From Herpetosiphon geysericola (GTDB lineage: Bacteria > Chloroflexota > Chloroflexia > Chloroflexales > Herpetosiphonaceae), in the NCBI RefSeq assembly GCF_001306135.1, contig NZ_LGKP01000007.1, positions 62,001-126,000 of the forward strand: DNA of 64,000 bases. The letters run 5' to 3'. The first letter of the stretch is position 1; the number at the start of each line of letters is the position of its first letter. The translations under genes were made by a program, and so were the position numbers. The notes beneath the pieces were generated by a model. It ran no database searches. It worked only from the letters and a program-made list of their open reading frames with translations, and was not told where the DNA came from. This document shows, one piece after another, positions 34,235 through 45,968 of this stretch.

Positions 34235-34377
34235 GCTTTTGATCCACGAAGCGCACGAAGGACACGAAGGACGGAACCGCGAAGGACACGAAGAGCACGA
34301 AGATATGGCTTTTGGCTATCGGCCAAGCAACACGCAACCAATCCCCATCCCCCAACACCTGATCCCTCGGCCAAAAC
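34235..34377. repeat. GAAGGACAC / GATCCCC repeat words
   Basis: CACGAAGGA and GAAGAGCAC words and an AATCCCCATCCCCC stretch follow the OsmC stop. No gene is seen. Confidence 0.55.
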
Positions 34378-34413
34378 AAAAAAAGCTTGCTCAAGCATAA
34401 TACTTGAGCAAGC
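34378..34413 (-). terminator. rho-independent terminator of the SIMPL gene
   Basis: GCTTGCTCAAG and CTTGAGCAAGC (34385-34395 and 34403-34413) form a perfect 11-bp stem with a 7-base loop, followed on the minus strand by seven T. It lies 25 bp after the SIMPL stop codon. Confidence 0.85.
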
Positions 34414-34437
34414 CCAGCAGGTTTGACGGTAGCTAGC

Positions 34438-35172
34438 TTATTTGAGTTCGAAGATAACCTGAACTTCGATCACTTGGCTTTGTTGGCCAGGTTGGATTGG
34501 CGCGCCACTGCCAGCGGCCATATCGCGTGATTGCTCAAATGAACCAGGATAGGTTACTGGGGTAACGGTTTCGCTAATGACCAACACTTCGCCAACTTGG
34601 GCGTTGCTCACAGCGGCGTATTGTTCGGCGCGCAATTGAGCATCTTTGATTGCTGCTTGGCGAGCTGCTTCCAATGATGTAGCTGGGTCGGCAACGTCGA
34701 AGCTCAAGCCTGAGATGTTGTTTGCGCCAACTTCGACGACTTTATCCAACAAGCCGCCAGCAGCGCTGACCGAAACTTTGACCCGCACGCTGTTGATCGC
34801 ATCGTAGCCCTTCAAAACTGGCGTGTTGCCTGAGTAATCGTAGCTTGGTGAGATGTTTAAGTTGGTGGTTTGGATATCGGCTTCGGCAATGCCTGCGGCC
34901 TTCAATTGTTCGATCAAAGCATTCATTTTGGCATTGTTATCGTTCAAAGCGCTTTTGGCATCTGCTGCGTTGGTGTTCACACCAATCGTCACATAGGCAA
35001 TATCGGGAGTAACTTTAACTTCGCCACGGCCTGTAACTGAAATCCGTTTGCGGTTTGAAGTATCGGTTTGGGCTGCACTGCCACGGGGCAAAATCACCAA
35101 TGAGGCAATTCCAAACCCAACAATCAACAACAGTGCCAACGACCAACCGATGATTGAATTTCGCGTGTTCAT
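34438..35172 (-). CDS. SIMPL-domain (DUF541) exported protein
   Basis: A 244-residue protein with an N-terminal membrane anchor or signal (residues about 8-30, WSLALLLIVGFGIASLVIL) and a SIMPL domain starting at ISVTGRGEVKVTPDIAYVTIGV. The domain contains the family's QTTNLNISPSYDY and ARQAAIKDAQLRAEQYA. SIMPL proteins are periplasmic/extracellular, of poorly defined function, linked to oxidative stress in E. coli (YggE). It has a good terminator and GAGGA before ATG 35172. Monocistronic. Confidence 0.88.
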   Translation of the reverse strand: MNTRNSIIGWSLALLLIVGFGIASLVILPRGSAAQTDTSNRKRISVTGRGEVKVTPDIAYVTIGVNTNAADAKSALNDNNAKMNALIEQLKAAGIAEADIQTTNLNISPSYDYSGNTPVLKGYDAINSVRVKVSVSAAGGLLDKVVEVGANNISGLSFDVADPATSLEAARQAAIKDAQLRAEQYAAVSNAQVGEVLVISETVTPVTYPGSFEQSRDMAAGSGAPIQPGQQSQVIEVQVIFELK

Positions 35173-35315
35173 TATCCATTCCTCATAGTAGCAAGTGAAT
35201 TAAGTAAACGCTATAAGCAGGGTTCAGCACCATTCCGGCTTGGGCTAAGCATTGCTTATTTGGTTTCTGTATACTCAACGCCAGCGGCTTGCAATTTGTT
35301 CCCGCAAGCTTTTGA

Positions 35316-35321
35316 TATAAT
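35316..35321 (+). promoter_or_regulatory. possible -10 element for threonine aldolase gene
   Basis: TATAAT 50 bp upstream of ATG 35371, in the divergent region between the SIMPL and aldolase genes. No convincing -35 hexamer at 16-18 bp spacing is visible. Confidence 0.4.
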
Positions 35322-35370
35322 TATTTGGTGATTTTGCCGCAACCCGCGTGAGCATTCTAAGGAGTTGACG

Positions 35371-36405
35371 ATGATCGATTTGCGCAGCGATACCGTAACC
35401 AAGCCAAGTTTGGCCATGCGTGAGGCCATGCATCATGCAGAAGTTGGCGACGACGTGTTTGGCGATGATCCAACGGTCAATCAATTGCAGCGCTATGCCG
35501 CCGAGGTGGTGGGCAAAGAGGCGGCAATCTTTGTGCCAAGCGGCACGATGGGCAATTTGGCGGCGCTTTTGGCCCATGCCGGGCGTGGGCAAGAGCTGTT
35601 GCTTGGCGACGAATCGCATATTTATCATTACGAGGCAGGCGGTGCTTCGGCCTTGGGTGGCTTGGTGTTTCATCCCATTCCAACCAATGCCCAAGGCGAG
35701 CTAGATTTGGCGGCGCTGAATGCGGCGGTGCGACCTGCCTACGATGCCCATGCTGCTCAAGCAGGCGTGGTGTGCTTGGAAAATAGCCACAATCGCTGTG
35801 GTGGCACGGTACTTTCATTAGAGTATTTGGCCAAAGTGCGTCAATGGGCCAGCAGCCAAGGCTTGTCAGTGCATATGGATGGCGCACGGGTTTTCAATGC
35901 GGCGGTAGCGCTGGGCGTGCCAGCAAGTGCAATTACCCAGCACGTCGATAGCGTGCAATTCTGCTTATCCAAGGGCTTGGGTGCGCCAATTGGCTCGCTG
36001 GTGGCTGGTTCGGTGGAGTTTATCAAAAAGGTGCATCGCTGGCGCAAAATGCTGGGCGGCGGAATGCGCCAAGTTGGCGTAGTTGCCGCAGCAGGCTTGA
36101 TTGCGCTTAACGAAGGCCGCGAGCGCTTGATCGATGACCATGTGAATGCCAAAATGTTGGCCGAAGCCCTAAGCCAATTGCCCCAAATTGAGCTAGATTT
36201 GGCGTCGGTGCAAACCAACATTATTGTGTTTGGCTTACGAGATAGCAGCTTTACGCCTGAACAATTGACCGAACGCTTACGTCAAGTTGGAGTATTGATC
36301 GTGCCATTCAAAGGCCGTTTACGCGCCGTGACCCACGTTGATGTTAATCGCGATCAATGTGCCGAAGCCGCCAGAATTATTGCCGACGTGTTGCAAAGCG
36401 CATAA
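35371..36405 (+). CDS. ltaE: low-specificity L-threonine aldolase
   Basis: A 344-residue fold-type I PLP enzyme cleaving L-threonine or allo-threonine to glycine and acetaldehyde. The start IDLRSDTVTKPS, then MREAMHHAEVGDDVFGDDPTV, is the family signature. Later LENSHNRCGG and the PLP lysine in FCLSKGLGAPIGS follow. AAGGAG five bases upstream supports ATG 35371 over the TTG at 35365. Confidence 0.93.
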   Translation: MIDLRSDTVTKPSLAMREAMHHAEVGDDVFGDDPTVNQLQRYAAEVVGKEAAIFVPSGTMGNLAALLAHAGRGQELLLGDESHIYHYEAGGASALGGLVFHPIPTNAQGELDLAALNAAVRPAYDAHAAQAGVVCLENSHNRCGGTVLSLEYLAKVRQWASSQGLSVHMDGARVFNAAVALGVPASAITQHVDSVQFCLSKGLGAPIGSLVAGSVEFIKKVHRWRKMLGGGMRQVGVVAAAGLIALNEGRERLIDDHVNAKMLAEALSQLPQIELDLASVQTNIIVFGLRDSSFTPEQLTERLRQVGVLIVPFKGRLRAVTHVDVNRDQCAEAARIIADVLQSA

Positions 36406-36493
36406 TCCCGTTACAAATTTTGCACATGCGCGCCCTGTGGCTCGTGTATCCTATACGGTATCAAGAATCGTAACTAGACAAGGATATTGGGCG

Positions 36494-38621
<2,128 letters not shown>

Positions 38622-38631
38622 GCGATTAACG

Positions 38632-38665
38632 AAAAAAGCCGCGCTCTTGTTCAGAGCGCGGCTTT
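38632..38665. terminator. bidirectional terminator between galT and the oxidoreductase
   Basis: AAAGCCGCGCTCT (38635-38647) and AGAGCGCGGCTTT (38653-38665) give a 13-bp stem with loop TGTTC, with A's before and T's after. It suits both converging genes. Confidence 0.9.
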
Positions 38666-38676
38666 GGCTTTAAGTG

Positions 38677-39717
38677 CTAAATCGAAATCCAGCCGCCATC
38701 GTTTTCGTCGGAGCGATGGGCTGCATCGAGCAAGGTTTGGGTCAGCAAACCATCAGCAAAGGTGGCTGCTTGGGCTAGCGCATCGTGCTGACCACGGCTG
38801 TAGGCCTTTAGTGCATGGCCAAGATAGACCGTTCCCACCGGAAAGTTACCACTGATTTCACTGGGAATTGCCACGGTATGGGCGGGCGTGCGCTCTTGCC
38901 ATTCGCCATCACGCTCGGCGTGCCACAAGCGCGCACCTTCAATTTTGATTGCTCCATGTTCGCCATGAATGATCATACGGTCGTTTTCGTTCAAAGCCGC
39001 CACCCCGCTGATCATCACTGAAGCGAAGCCGCCATTAACCAAGCGCACTTGGGCGGTCGCAAAATCATCGCTGGTAACTGGCAAGAGCTGATCATCAAGA
39101 GGACGCTCGCCAACAAAGGTGTGTAAAATGGCCCGAATCGAGCTAAAATCGCCACACAGCCAGCGCAACATATCAATTTGATGTGAGCCAATTGCGCCCC
39201 ACGCGCCACCAGCTTGCTCTTTATCGCTCCACCAATTCCAAGGTCGTTGCGGGTCAGCGCGCGATGAGAAGATAACGCTGCTATTGACATGGCGAATCTG
39301 GCCAATCGCATTATCGTTAATCAAAGCCCGCGCCATTTGAAAAATTGGCAAAAAACGCAATTCATGATCGATCAAACTTAATTGCTCAGGATGGGCTTGG
39401 GCGGTTTCGAGCATGGTTTGAGCTTCAAGCTGGTTGAGCGCGGTTGGTTTTTCGCACAACACATGCTTGCCAGCCTGCAACGCAGCCACACTCATTTCGC
39501 AGTGAGTTCCAGGCGGAGTCACAATCGAAATCAAATCTGCATCGCTGCTCAGCAGATCGCGCCAGTTTTCAAAAGCTTCAACCTCTAAAGTGGCAGCTTC
39601 GCGCTGCGTTTTTTCATAATTTTGGGCGGCGATGCCCACGATTTTCAGCCCAGCAGAACGAAAAGCTGGCACCTGAACGCGAGCACCCCAACCGGTGCCA
39701 ATAATTGCAATCTTCAT
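38677..39717 (-). CDS. Gfo/Idh/MocA-family oxidoreductase
   Basis: A 346-residue NAD(P)-dependent sugar or inositol dehydrogenase-like enzyme. The Rossmann start is KIAIIGTGWGARVQVPAF. The family EKP motif is in HVLCEKPTALN, and the substrate region contains GAIGSHQIDMLRWLCGDF with the catalytic-type Asp/His. Substrate cannot be told from sequence. The frame runs to 39747, but GGGAGG lies before ATG 39717. It follows a DUF6483-like gene by 32 bp. Confidence 0.88.
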   Translation of the reverse strand: MKIAIIGTGWGARVQVPAFRSAGLKIVGIAAQNYEKTQREAATLEVEAFENWRDLLSSDADLISIVTPPGTHCEMSVAALQAGKHVLCEKPTALNQLEAQTMLETAQAHPEQLSLIDHELRFLPIFQMARALINDNAIGQIRHVNSSVIFSSRADPQRPWNWWSDKEQAGGAWGAIGSHQIDMLRWLCGDFSSIRAILHTFVGERPLDDQLLPVTSDDFATAQVRLVNGGFASVMISGVAALNENDRMIIHGEHGAIKIEGARLWHAERDGEWQERTPAHTVAIPSEISGNFPVGTVYLGHALKAYSRGQHDALAQAATFADGLLTQTLLDAAHRSDENDGGWISI

Positions 39718-39749
39718 CAAAAAAACCTCCCTTGGAGCGCAATGCAAGG

Positions 39750-40394
39750 CTAACGTGCGTCGAGTTGGGCGAGACTTTGCTCGATTTCCTGACGCGGCAA
39801 GCCCAATTGCTCAAGGCTTGCATCGCTGCTGCTGAGCAATTGATGATACCACGCCTGAGCATCGCTACATGCAGCTTCGGCAAATTCGGTGGCTTCAAGC
39901 CACTGCCAGAGATGATCATCGGCATTAGGATAATCACCAACTGCTGCATAGACGCGCCAAGCATCATCAAGAGTTGCAGGCTCTAACTCGTAATTGCTCA
40001 ATTCGGCTAGGCCAGCACTGGCAGCTTCGCGCACTTCGGGCGGAATCTTCTGGCCCGAACGCACCAAAGCCCCATAGAGCAGCAAGGCCCGATCAAAGCG
40101 CCGATAGGCTTCATCGATCATGCCTTGTTCTTGGAAGCATTGGCCTTCGGCAACGTGCAAGGCGGCCAGCACCGCACAACGATCAAGATCGATCGTATCC
40201 TCATATTGAATCAGCTTGAGCAAATCTTCATCGGGCAGCAAATCGACGAAATGGCTATTGGTATCAAATAAATCGCGATAGGCACTATTAATCGTTGCTT
40301 GAGCTTCTTCGAGCGAGCCAGCCTCGCGCAAACGCACAATCTTGCGCCAAATCAGGCCAAATTGTTCGATCAACCGTAAAATATAATCGCGCAT
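39750..40394 (-). CDS. helical hypothetical protein (DUF6483-like)
   Basis: A 214-residue, wholly helical, acidic protein beginning RDYILRLIEQFGLIWRKIVRLR. It resembles small DUF6483 proteins with a TPR-like pair (AAL.VAEGQCFQEQGMIDEAYRRFDRALLLYG). Function unknown. GAGGATGT precedes ATG 40394. It lies between the DUF255 gene and the oxidoreductase on the same strand. Confidence 0.65.
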   Translation of the reverse strand: MRDYILRLIEQFGLIWRKIVRLREAGSLEEAQATINSAYRDLFDTNSHFVDLLPDEDLLKLIQYEDTIDLDRCAVLAALHVAEGQCFQEQGMIDEAYRRFDRALLLYGALVRSGQKIPPEVREAASAGLAELSNYELEPATLDDAWRVYAAVGDYPNADDHLWQWLEATEFAEAACSDAQAWYHQLLSSSDASLEQLGLPRQEIEQSLAQLDAR

Positions 40395-40448
40395 ACATCC
40401 TCAAAAAACAGCGCAGTTTAAGGTTTGTCCCCAAACTGCGCCCACGAT

Positions 40449-42494
40449 TTAGCCTAATTGCTTGATCAACTCATTCGGATCGTTGGTTGGCAATTTACAA
40501 GCGCGCCGCACGCAAACGTAGGCCGTGGCCTGTTGGTTCAGCAACGGTCGCTCGGCCAACAACGGAATTAGGCTTTGGGCCGCGTGATCATCAGGCTTGC
40601 AGGCCGCGACAACTTTGTTAGGCTGGTAGTTGCGATAGGTTGCTTGCAACAAAGCCTTGAATTGAGGATCAGCTGGATCGCCAATTAATGCAACTTCGCG
40701 TGGCTCGGCCAAAGCAAAATCGGCGGCAGCAAGCAAGCGCCCAAACGCACCAGGCAACTGAATCAACGCGCCGCTCAAATTGGATAACACGGTTCCAGCA
40801 TATTGGCGATACTCATAGCGATCAAGCAGAGTTGCCAAACGCAGCAACACATCGACCGCCACCGAATTGCCAGCAGGTGTGGCGTTGTCGTAGAGGTCGC
40901 GCGGGCGGGTGATCAATTGTTCGTGATCGCTGGCTGTGTCAAAAAAGCTACGTTGCTCTTCATCCCAAAAGCGCTCGGTCATGCTTTCGGCCAATTCAAT
41001 CGCCACCTGCAACCAACGCAAATCAAACGTTGCCTCATACAAGGCAATCATACCATCGGCGACACACGCGTAATCTTCGAGGTAGCCCTTAAATTTCGCT
41101 TGGTCATCTTTGTAGGAGCGATATAACTGACCATCTTTGTAGAGCTTGCTGGTGATGAATTCTGCATTGCGAATTGCTGCCGCGCGATATTCCTCGTTGT
41201 CGAGCACATTCGCCGCAAAGGCCAAACTGCGCAACATCATGCCATTCCACGAAGCCAAAATTTTCTCATCGCGGCCTGGGCGAATGCGGGTATTGCGCTG
41301 GGCCAAGAGCGTTGCCCGAATCGCAGCGATGCGCTGGGCCAAATCTTCTTCGCTAATGCTCAACTCTTTGGCTACCACGCTTGGCTCTTGCGCCACATAC
41401 AAAATCGAATGGCCCTCGAAATTGCCTTCTGGCTGAATATTCCAATACAATTGGGCCAGCGCTGCATCTTCAGGGCTGAGCAATTGCTGAATCTCGGCCA
41501 AACTCCAAACGTAGAACTTGCCTTCTTCGCCTTCGCTATCAGCATCTTCTGCTGCGTAAAAACCGCCGTCGGGGCTGGTCATTTCGCCCAAAATATAGCC
41601 AATACTTTCCTCGGCAATCCGGCGATAGAACGGCTCGTGGGTGGCTTGGTAGGTTTCGAGATACAGCTGAGTGAGCAATGCGTTGTCGTAGAGCATCTTC
41701 TCAAAGTGCGGCACCAACCATTGGGCATCGACCGAATAGCGGGCAAAACCACCGCCAAGCTGATCGTACATGCCGCCATTGGCCATTGCTTGCAAGGTTT
41801 GGGTCACTTGATTCAGCGCATCTTGATCTTCGCTGCGCAGCCACGTGCGCAAAACCATGCCAAAAATCAAGGCTTGGGGAAATTTGGGTGCGCCGCCGTA
41901 GCCGCCAAAGCGGCTATCAAATTGGCTCATTTGACGTTGAGCAGCAACATTCAACTGGCTTTTGCTGAGCTTCACTTTTTCGAGATCAAAGCTCAAAATA
42001 TCTTGTAAATGCTCACGCATTTGTTCAGCGCTATGAAACACCTCTTCACGGCGGTCGCGGTAGGCTTCGGCCACGCCATGCAGCACCTGTTGAAACGAGG
42101 GCATATTGTGGCGCGGCTCTGGCGGGAAGTAGGTTCCGCCATAAAACGGCGCGCCCTCGGGCGTTAAAAAGACCGTCATCGGCCAGCCACCATGGCGGGT
42201 CATGGCTTGGACAGCGGCCATATATAACGAATCAATATCAGGCCGCTCCTCGCGATCGACCTTGATATTGACGAACAATTCATTCATCACAGCGGCGGTC
42301 GCTGGGTCTTCAAACGATTCATGGGCCATCACATGGCACCAATGGCAGGCGCTATAGCCCACACTTAATAAAATTGGCTTATCATCTTGTTTGGCACGTT
42401 GCAAGGCTTCTTCGCCCCACGCATACCAATCGACGGGGTTTTCGGCGTGTTGCAACAAATAAGGGCTAGTTTCATGAATTAAACGATTTGCCAT
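40449..42494 (-). CDS. thioredoxin-domain protein, DUF255/YyaL family
   Basis: A 681-residue protein. The N-terminal thioredoxin-like (DUF255) domain has the hallmark [21 protein letters not shown] and the CxxC-like [16 protein letters not shown], with [18 protein letters not shown] text following. The remainder is an (alpha/alpha)6 barrel resembling N-acylglucosamine 2-epimerases ([26 protein letters not shown]). The family (YyaL, SPATA20) is conserved but poorly understood. AAGGAG precedes ATG 42494. Confidence 0.9.
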   Translation of the reverse strand: MANRLIHETSPYLLQHAENPVDWYAWGEEALQRAKQDDKPILLSVGYSACHWCHVMAHESFEDPATAAVMNELFVNIKVDREERPDIDSLYMAAVQAMTRHGGWPMTVFLTPEGAPFYGGTYFPPEPRHNMPSFQQVLHGVAEAYRDRREEVFHSAEQMREHLQDILSFDLEKVKLSKSQLNVAAQRQMSQFDSRFGGYGGAPKFPQALIFGMVLRTWLRSEDQDALNQVTQTLQAMANGGMYDQLGGGFARYSVDAQWLVPHFEKMLYDNALLTQLYLETYQATHEPFYRRIAEESIGYILGEMTSPDGGFYAAEDADSEGEEGKFYVWSLAEIQQLLSPEDAALAQLYWNIQPEGNFEGHSILYVAQEPSVVAKELSISEEDLAQRIAAIRATLLAQRNTRIRPGRDEKILASWNGMMLRSLAFAANVLDNEEYRAAAIRNAEFITSKLYKDGQLYRSYKDDQAKFKGYLEDYACVADGMIALYEATFDLRWLQVAIELAESMTERFWDEEQRSFFDTASDHEQLITRPRDLYDNATPAGNSVAVDVLLRLATLLDRYEYRQYAGTVLSNLSGALIQLPGAFGRLLAAADFALAEPREVALIGDPADPQFKALLQATYRNYQPNKVVAACKPDDHAAQSLIPLLAERPLLNQQATAYVCVRRACKLPTNDPNELIKQLG

Positions 42495-42808
42495 AACGGC
42501 TCCTTAACTAAGCTATACGTAGTATATAGCAGGTCTAGCGCCGAGGAGATTAATGGAGTACTAACTTTCGCTGCTGATGGGCACAAGCCCCAGTCTTTAA
42601 TATTGCAATGATCCATTTGCAAAAAACTTGGATTCGCCATCCTTCCGTCCATCCGCTGGAGGGAGAGGCAGGGGATTTCATCCCTCTGCACCCCTAATAT
42701 TTGTTCGGTGGATTATTACAGCAGCACAGATATAGACCAAACAGTGTTTAATGAGAATACATCAGGCCTACTCAAATACGAAAATTATGTCAATTGATGG
42801 AGAAATAT
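42495..42808. repeat. intergenic region with a degenerate relative of the MITE
   Basis: Around 42630-42720, CATCCTTCCGTCCATCCGCTG, then GGCAGGGGATTTCATCCC and CTGCACCCC, mirrors the core of the MITE copies (CACCCTTCCGTCCCGCC, GCAGGGGG, CTGCACCCC). It lacks terminal repeats and is much diverged. Nothing else is recognised. Confidence 0.5.
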
Positions 42809-43570
42809 ATGCTCGAACATGCCTTGCCTGACCCAATGCTGCTCACATGGATGGGCAGTTATACCCACGCCGATTTGGAGCATGTGACCCGTGCGACCCA
42901 GCTTTTACACCATTTAGCGCCATTTCGCAGCCTAAGCGAGGCAGCGGTAATTGGGCGTTGGTTTACATGGCTGTTGATGCTTGAACATCACACATTAACG
43001 TACCTTGATTTGAATCTCGAGCAAGCACAGCGCTATTGGCGTGGGTTGCGGGCAGTCGCCGAAAACCGATCGGCGGGCACATCGGTGCTTGGCCAAGCCT
43101 TAGGCGATTTCGTGGGTAATTTGCCGCGCTTACCCGCCTTCAGCAGTGGCGATTTAATGTTAGTCAGTTTGGCGATTGGGCATACGCTCGATGGCTTGGC
43201 CTGGCGCTATACTTGGCAAAGCCAACAAAGCGAGCCAGTAGCTAGCTCATTGTTGGATGCAATGGGGCGTTCGAGTGGCATCTATACAGCCTTGACCTTG
43301 TTGAGTGCCTTGCGCGGCTGGCGCTTATCCGAGGTGCTGCTCAACCATCCTGCGCGGCGCTGCATGAAAGTGGTCGAGGCGGTTGCAGGCAGTTTGCGCC
43401 TCCAACCAACCTCGGCCTTACCAGATAATTTGTGGCAAGCGCTTGAGCAAGCCTTTGCGCCGCTCGATAAACAATGGGCTGATTATCGGCAGACTAGCGG
43501 CTTGCTCTTGCAGCGCTACCAAACATGGCTCGCCAGCGAACAGGCTACTGACGACGCAAGCGCTGAGTAA
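42809..43570 (+). CDS. hypothetical helical protein
   Basis: A 254-residue, predominantly helical protein beginning MLEHALPDPMLLTWMG, Trp- and Leu-rich, with no recognised motif. It has no obvious signal peptide or membrane segment. GGAGA six bases before ATG 42809 is a better start than the in-frame ATG at 42797. Its last 26 bp overlap the end of nadK on the opposite strand. I do not recognise the family. Confidence 0.6.
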   Translation: MLEHALPDPMLLTWMGSYTHADLEHVTRATQLLHHLAPFRSLSEAAVIGRWFTWLLMLEHHTLTYLDLNLEQAQRYWRGLRAVAENRSAGTSVLGQALGDFVGNLPRLPAFSSGDLMLVSLAIGHTLDGLAWRYTWQSQQSEPVASSLLDAMGRSSGIYTALTLLSALRGWRLSEVLLNHPARRCMKVVEAVAGSLRLQPTSALPDNLWQALEQAFAPLDKQWADYRQTSGLLLQRYQTWLASEQATDDASAE

Positions 43571-44372
43571 GCGTCTGATAAAAATGGGCTTGCGGATAGA
43601 CATGAGCAAAGCGACAAATTTCTTCAGCCCGCGTCACCTCAATCTGATCATCAGGCTCAATCGGAAACGACCACTGGCCATCAAGGCTAATAATCGTTGG
43701 ATGATGGCGGGCCAACGTCCAAGTAATTTTAGTTGCTGGCGGTAGCACCAGCGCTGGCAAACTGGTTAAGTGGCCAGCCACCGTCACCAACAACAACGAA
43801 TCGGAGCGCGGGTCGAGCACCGGCCCGCCTGCGGCTAAGGCATAGGCGGTCGAACCAGTTGCGGTTGAAACCAACACCCCATCAGCACGATAGCTGGTCA
43901 GTGGCATGTCGTCGATCGCAACTGAAACATGGACGACGCGCGCCACATCACGCCGCGAGAGCAACACCTCGTTCAAGGCCAAATCGTTGTAGATCTCTTG
44001 GCCTTGGCGCAACACCCGTGCTCGCACCAAGGTGCGCTGATCGTACCAGCCGCCGCCGCTGAGCAACACCTCAAGCCCTTCAAAGACCGATTCTTCGGTT
44101 ACTTCGGCCATAAAGCTGAGGTGGCCCATCGCCACGCCCAAAATTGGCATCGTGTGGGTGATACCAACCCGGGCAGCGCGCAACACCGTGCCATCGCCGC
44201 CCAACGCCAACAACAATTCGCAGGGTGCGACCAACTCTGGCTCATCGCGGGCACTTTGCGATGTGCCTAGCCACACACTTAACCCTCGTTCGCCTAACCA
44301 AGCCGCAATTCGTTCCCCTGCTTGGGCTGTTGCAGGCACAAGGGGATTGTATAAAACGCCAATTGTTTGCAT
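43545..44372 (-). CDS. nadK: NAD kinase
   Basis: A 275-residue enzyme phosphorylating NAD to NADP. The motifs are LLALGGDGTVLRAAR (GGDGT, with the catalytic Asp), LNEVLLSR (NE) and STATGSTAYALAAGGPVLDP. The frame extends to 44408, but GGAGG lies 4-5 bases before ATG 44372 and the protein then starts MQTIGVLYNP as in the family. The 3' end overlaps the convergent gene at 42809. Confidence 0.94.
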   Translation of the reverse strand: MQTIGVLYNPLVPATAQAGERIAAWLGERGLSVWLGTSQSARDEPELVAPCELLLALGGDGTVLRAARVGITHTMPILGVAMGHLSFMAEVTEESVFEGLEVLLSGGGWYDQRTLVRARVLRQGQEIYNDLALNEVLLSRRDVARVVHVSVAIDDMPLTSYRADGVLVSTATGSTAYALAAGGPVLDPRSDSLLLVTVAGHLTSLPALVLPPATKITWTLARHHPTIISLDGQWSFPIEPDDQIEVTRAEEICRFAHVYPQAHFYQTLTQRLRRQ

Positions 44373-44430
44373 AGCGCCTCCTGTGGTGGCCATTCTGCGC
44401 TGCATCATAACACACTCACTAGGCCGCTCG

Positions 44431-45435
44431 CTATTTGGCTGCTTGGCGCACCACCCATTTCACCGCATCAATCACCAGCTCTGGTTGATCAAGGTGTATG
44501 TAATGGCCACTGTGTTCAGCAATCTGCTGCTGGCTATTGCTCGAAAGCTGGGTCAATTCGTGTTGCAATTCATCCCAAACTTGTTCAAATTCCTCGGTCA
44601 TTGCAGGCTCGGCCATACCACGGGTGAGCACAACCAACGGCAAGTCGTTGAGCGGTTGCGGCGCTTGGGCACGATTCAAATCTTGCTGCACTGCTTGCAA
44701 CGCTGCTGCAAGTGATTCACAGGTGGCATTTTGATAGGAACTGGCGCGAATCGAGGCTTGATTGGCTGCTGGCAGCTTGGCATAGGTGGCTTGCGCTTGG
44801 TCAAATAACCCAATGCCGCGAATAATCCCAAAAGGAGCAACCGCATCACAGACCAGCATCGACTGACGCATTAATTCAAAGGGATCGTCGGCAAGCTTGG
44901 GCTGTCGTTGTTGCTGTTGTTCGTGCGATGAATCGACCAGCACCAAACCAACAACATCATCAGGGTAGCGCTGGGCATAGTCGCGGATATACAAACCGCC
45001 AGCGGAATGACCAACCAACACATATGGCCCTGAAATTTTGGCTTGATTGAGCAGTTCTTGCAAAGTTTGGGCAATCGAGCCACTATCTGCCTTGCCTGCA
45101 ACAGCATCGCTCCAACCCATGCCAACCCGATCGTAGGCACAAACTCGATATTGCTCAGCTAATGTTGGTTGAACCAAGCCCCAAACATCGGCGTTATCAC
45201 CTAAGCCTGCTTCGAGCACAATCGTTGGGCTACCACTCCCCATACAAACGAGGCGCATCGCATGGCCATTGACCATGATTTGCTGCTCAGCAGGCAAAAA
45301 GCGTTGGCGATCACGCTGGCTGGCCCAGCGTTGAAAAAACCAGCCCCCAATCAGTAACCCAACAATCAAGAGGCCAAGCCAGCGCATCCAGCGCCCAATC
45401 CGCCGTAACAGCGAACGTTTTGGTTGTGTATTCAT
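44431..45435 (-). CDS. membrane-anchored alpha/beta hydrolase
   Basis: A 334-residue protein with an N-terminal TM segment (WLGLLIVGLLIGGWFFQR) and an alpha/beta-hydrolase domain. The nucleophile elbow is LVGHSAGGLYI (Ser in GHSAG), the oxyanion region is VLEAGLGDNADVW, and the C-terminal His is likely in EHSGHYIHLDQPE. It is probably an esterase or lipase outside the membrane. Substrate unknown. AAGGA precedes ATG 45435. Confidence 0.85.
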   Translation of the reverse strand: MNTQPKRSLLRRIGRWMRWLGLLIVGLLIGGWFFQRWASQRDRQRFLPAEQQIMVNGHAMRLVCMGSGSPTIVLEAGLGDNADVWGLVQPTLAEQYRVCAYDRVGMGWSDAVAGKADSGSIAQTLQELLNQAKISGPYVLVGHSAGGLYIRDYAQRYPDDVVGLVLVDSSHEQQQQRQPKLADDPFELMRQSMLVCDAVAPFGIIRGIGLFDQAQATYAKLPAANQASIRASSYQNATCESLAAALQAVQQDLNRAQAPQPLNDLPLVVLTRGMAEPAMTEEFEQVWDELQHELTQLSSNSQQQIAEHSGHYIHLDQPELVIDAVKWVVRQAAK

Positions 45436-45557
45436 GGCTATTCCTTAAATCAAAAGATATAGCCTAACTATAGCCAAGCCAGCGCCAAACCATAGGTTAA
45501 TCAGGGTGAACGGCCCTCGTCAATTCGGGCGATGGCAGCATCGATCTTGCGGACGCT

Positions 45558-45947
45558 TCATAGAGGATTATTGTCGAGTGGCTGGTGGGTTCCACGCTTA
45601 AACCAAATAGTTTGGCCATCACAATGGGCGTAATAGCCCCGCCACAGCGTAAAATCGCCTGGCTGACCATACAAAACATAGGTATGCTGGCGAATATAGT
45701 TCAGCAGTTTAAGCGCAATTGAAGCTTGAAAAGGTGCCTGAGATCGATTGGGATCTGCTTGGCACAAGGCCCATTCAAGCGCAAACATGGAACTATAGCT
45801 GGTGTAGGCTGGTAATCGCTGGAGCTGAAAATAGTGCCATGGAAAATCACCACTGACAGGAATTAATTGCGCAATTGGCTGATGCTTGGCACATAACCAC
45901 CAAAAGCAATTCGCTTCAATCCATCGAGTATGATTCACGCCAATCAT
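45558..45947 (-). CDS. hypothetical protein linked to ATP-grasp gene
   Basis: A 129-residue aromatic-rich protein (many Trp, Tyr, Phe) of unknown family. It starts 21 bp after the ATP-grasp gene on the same strand, so the two are probably one transcript. No signal peptide. The pairing suggests a partner in an amide- or peptide-ligation step, but there is no motif to prove it. Confidence 0.5.
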   Translation of the reverse strand: MIGVNHTRWIEANCFWWLCAKHQPIAQLIPVSGDFPWHYFQLQRLPAYTSYSSMFALEWALCQADPNRSQAPFQASIALKLLNYIRQHTYVLYGQPGDFTLWRGYYAHCDGQTIWFKRGTHQPLDNNPL

Positions 45948-45968
45948 ATCTCAGTAAACTTCCATATA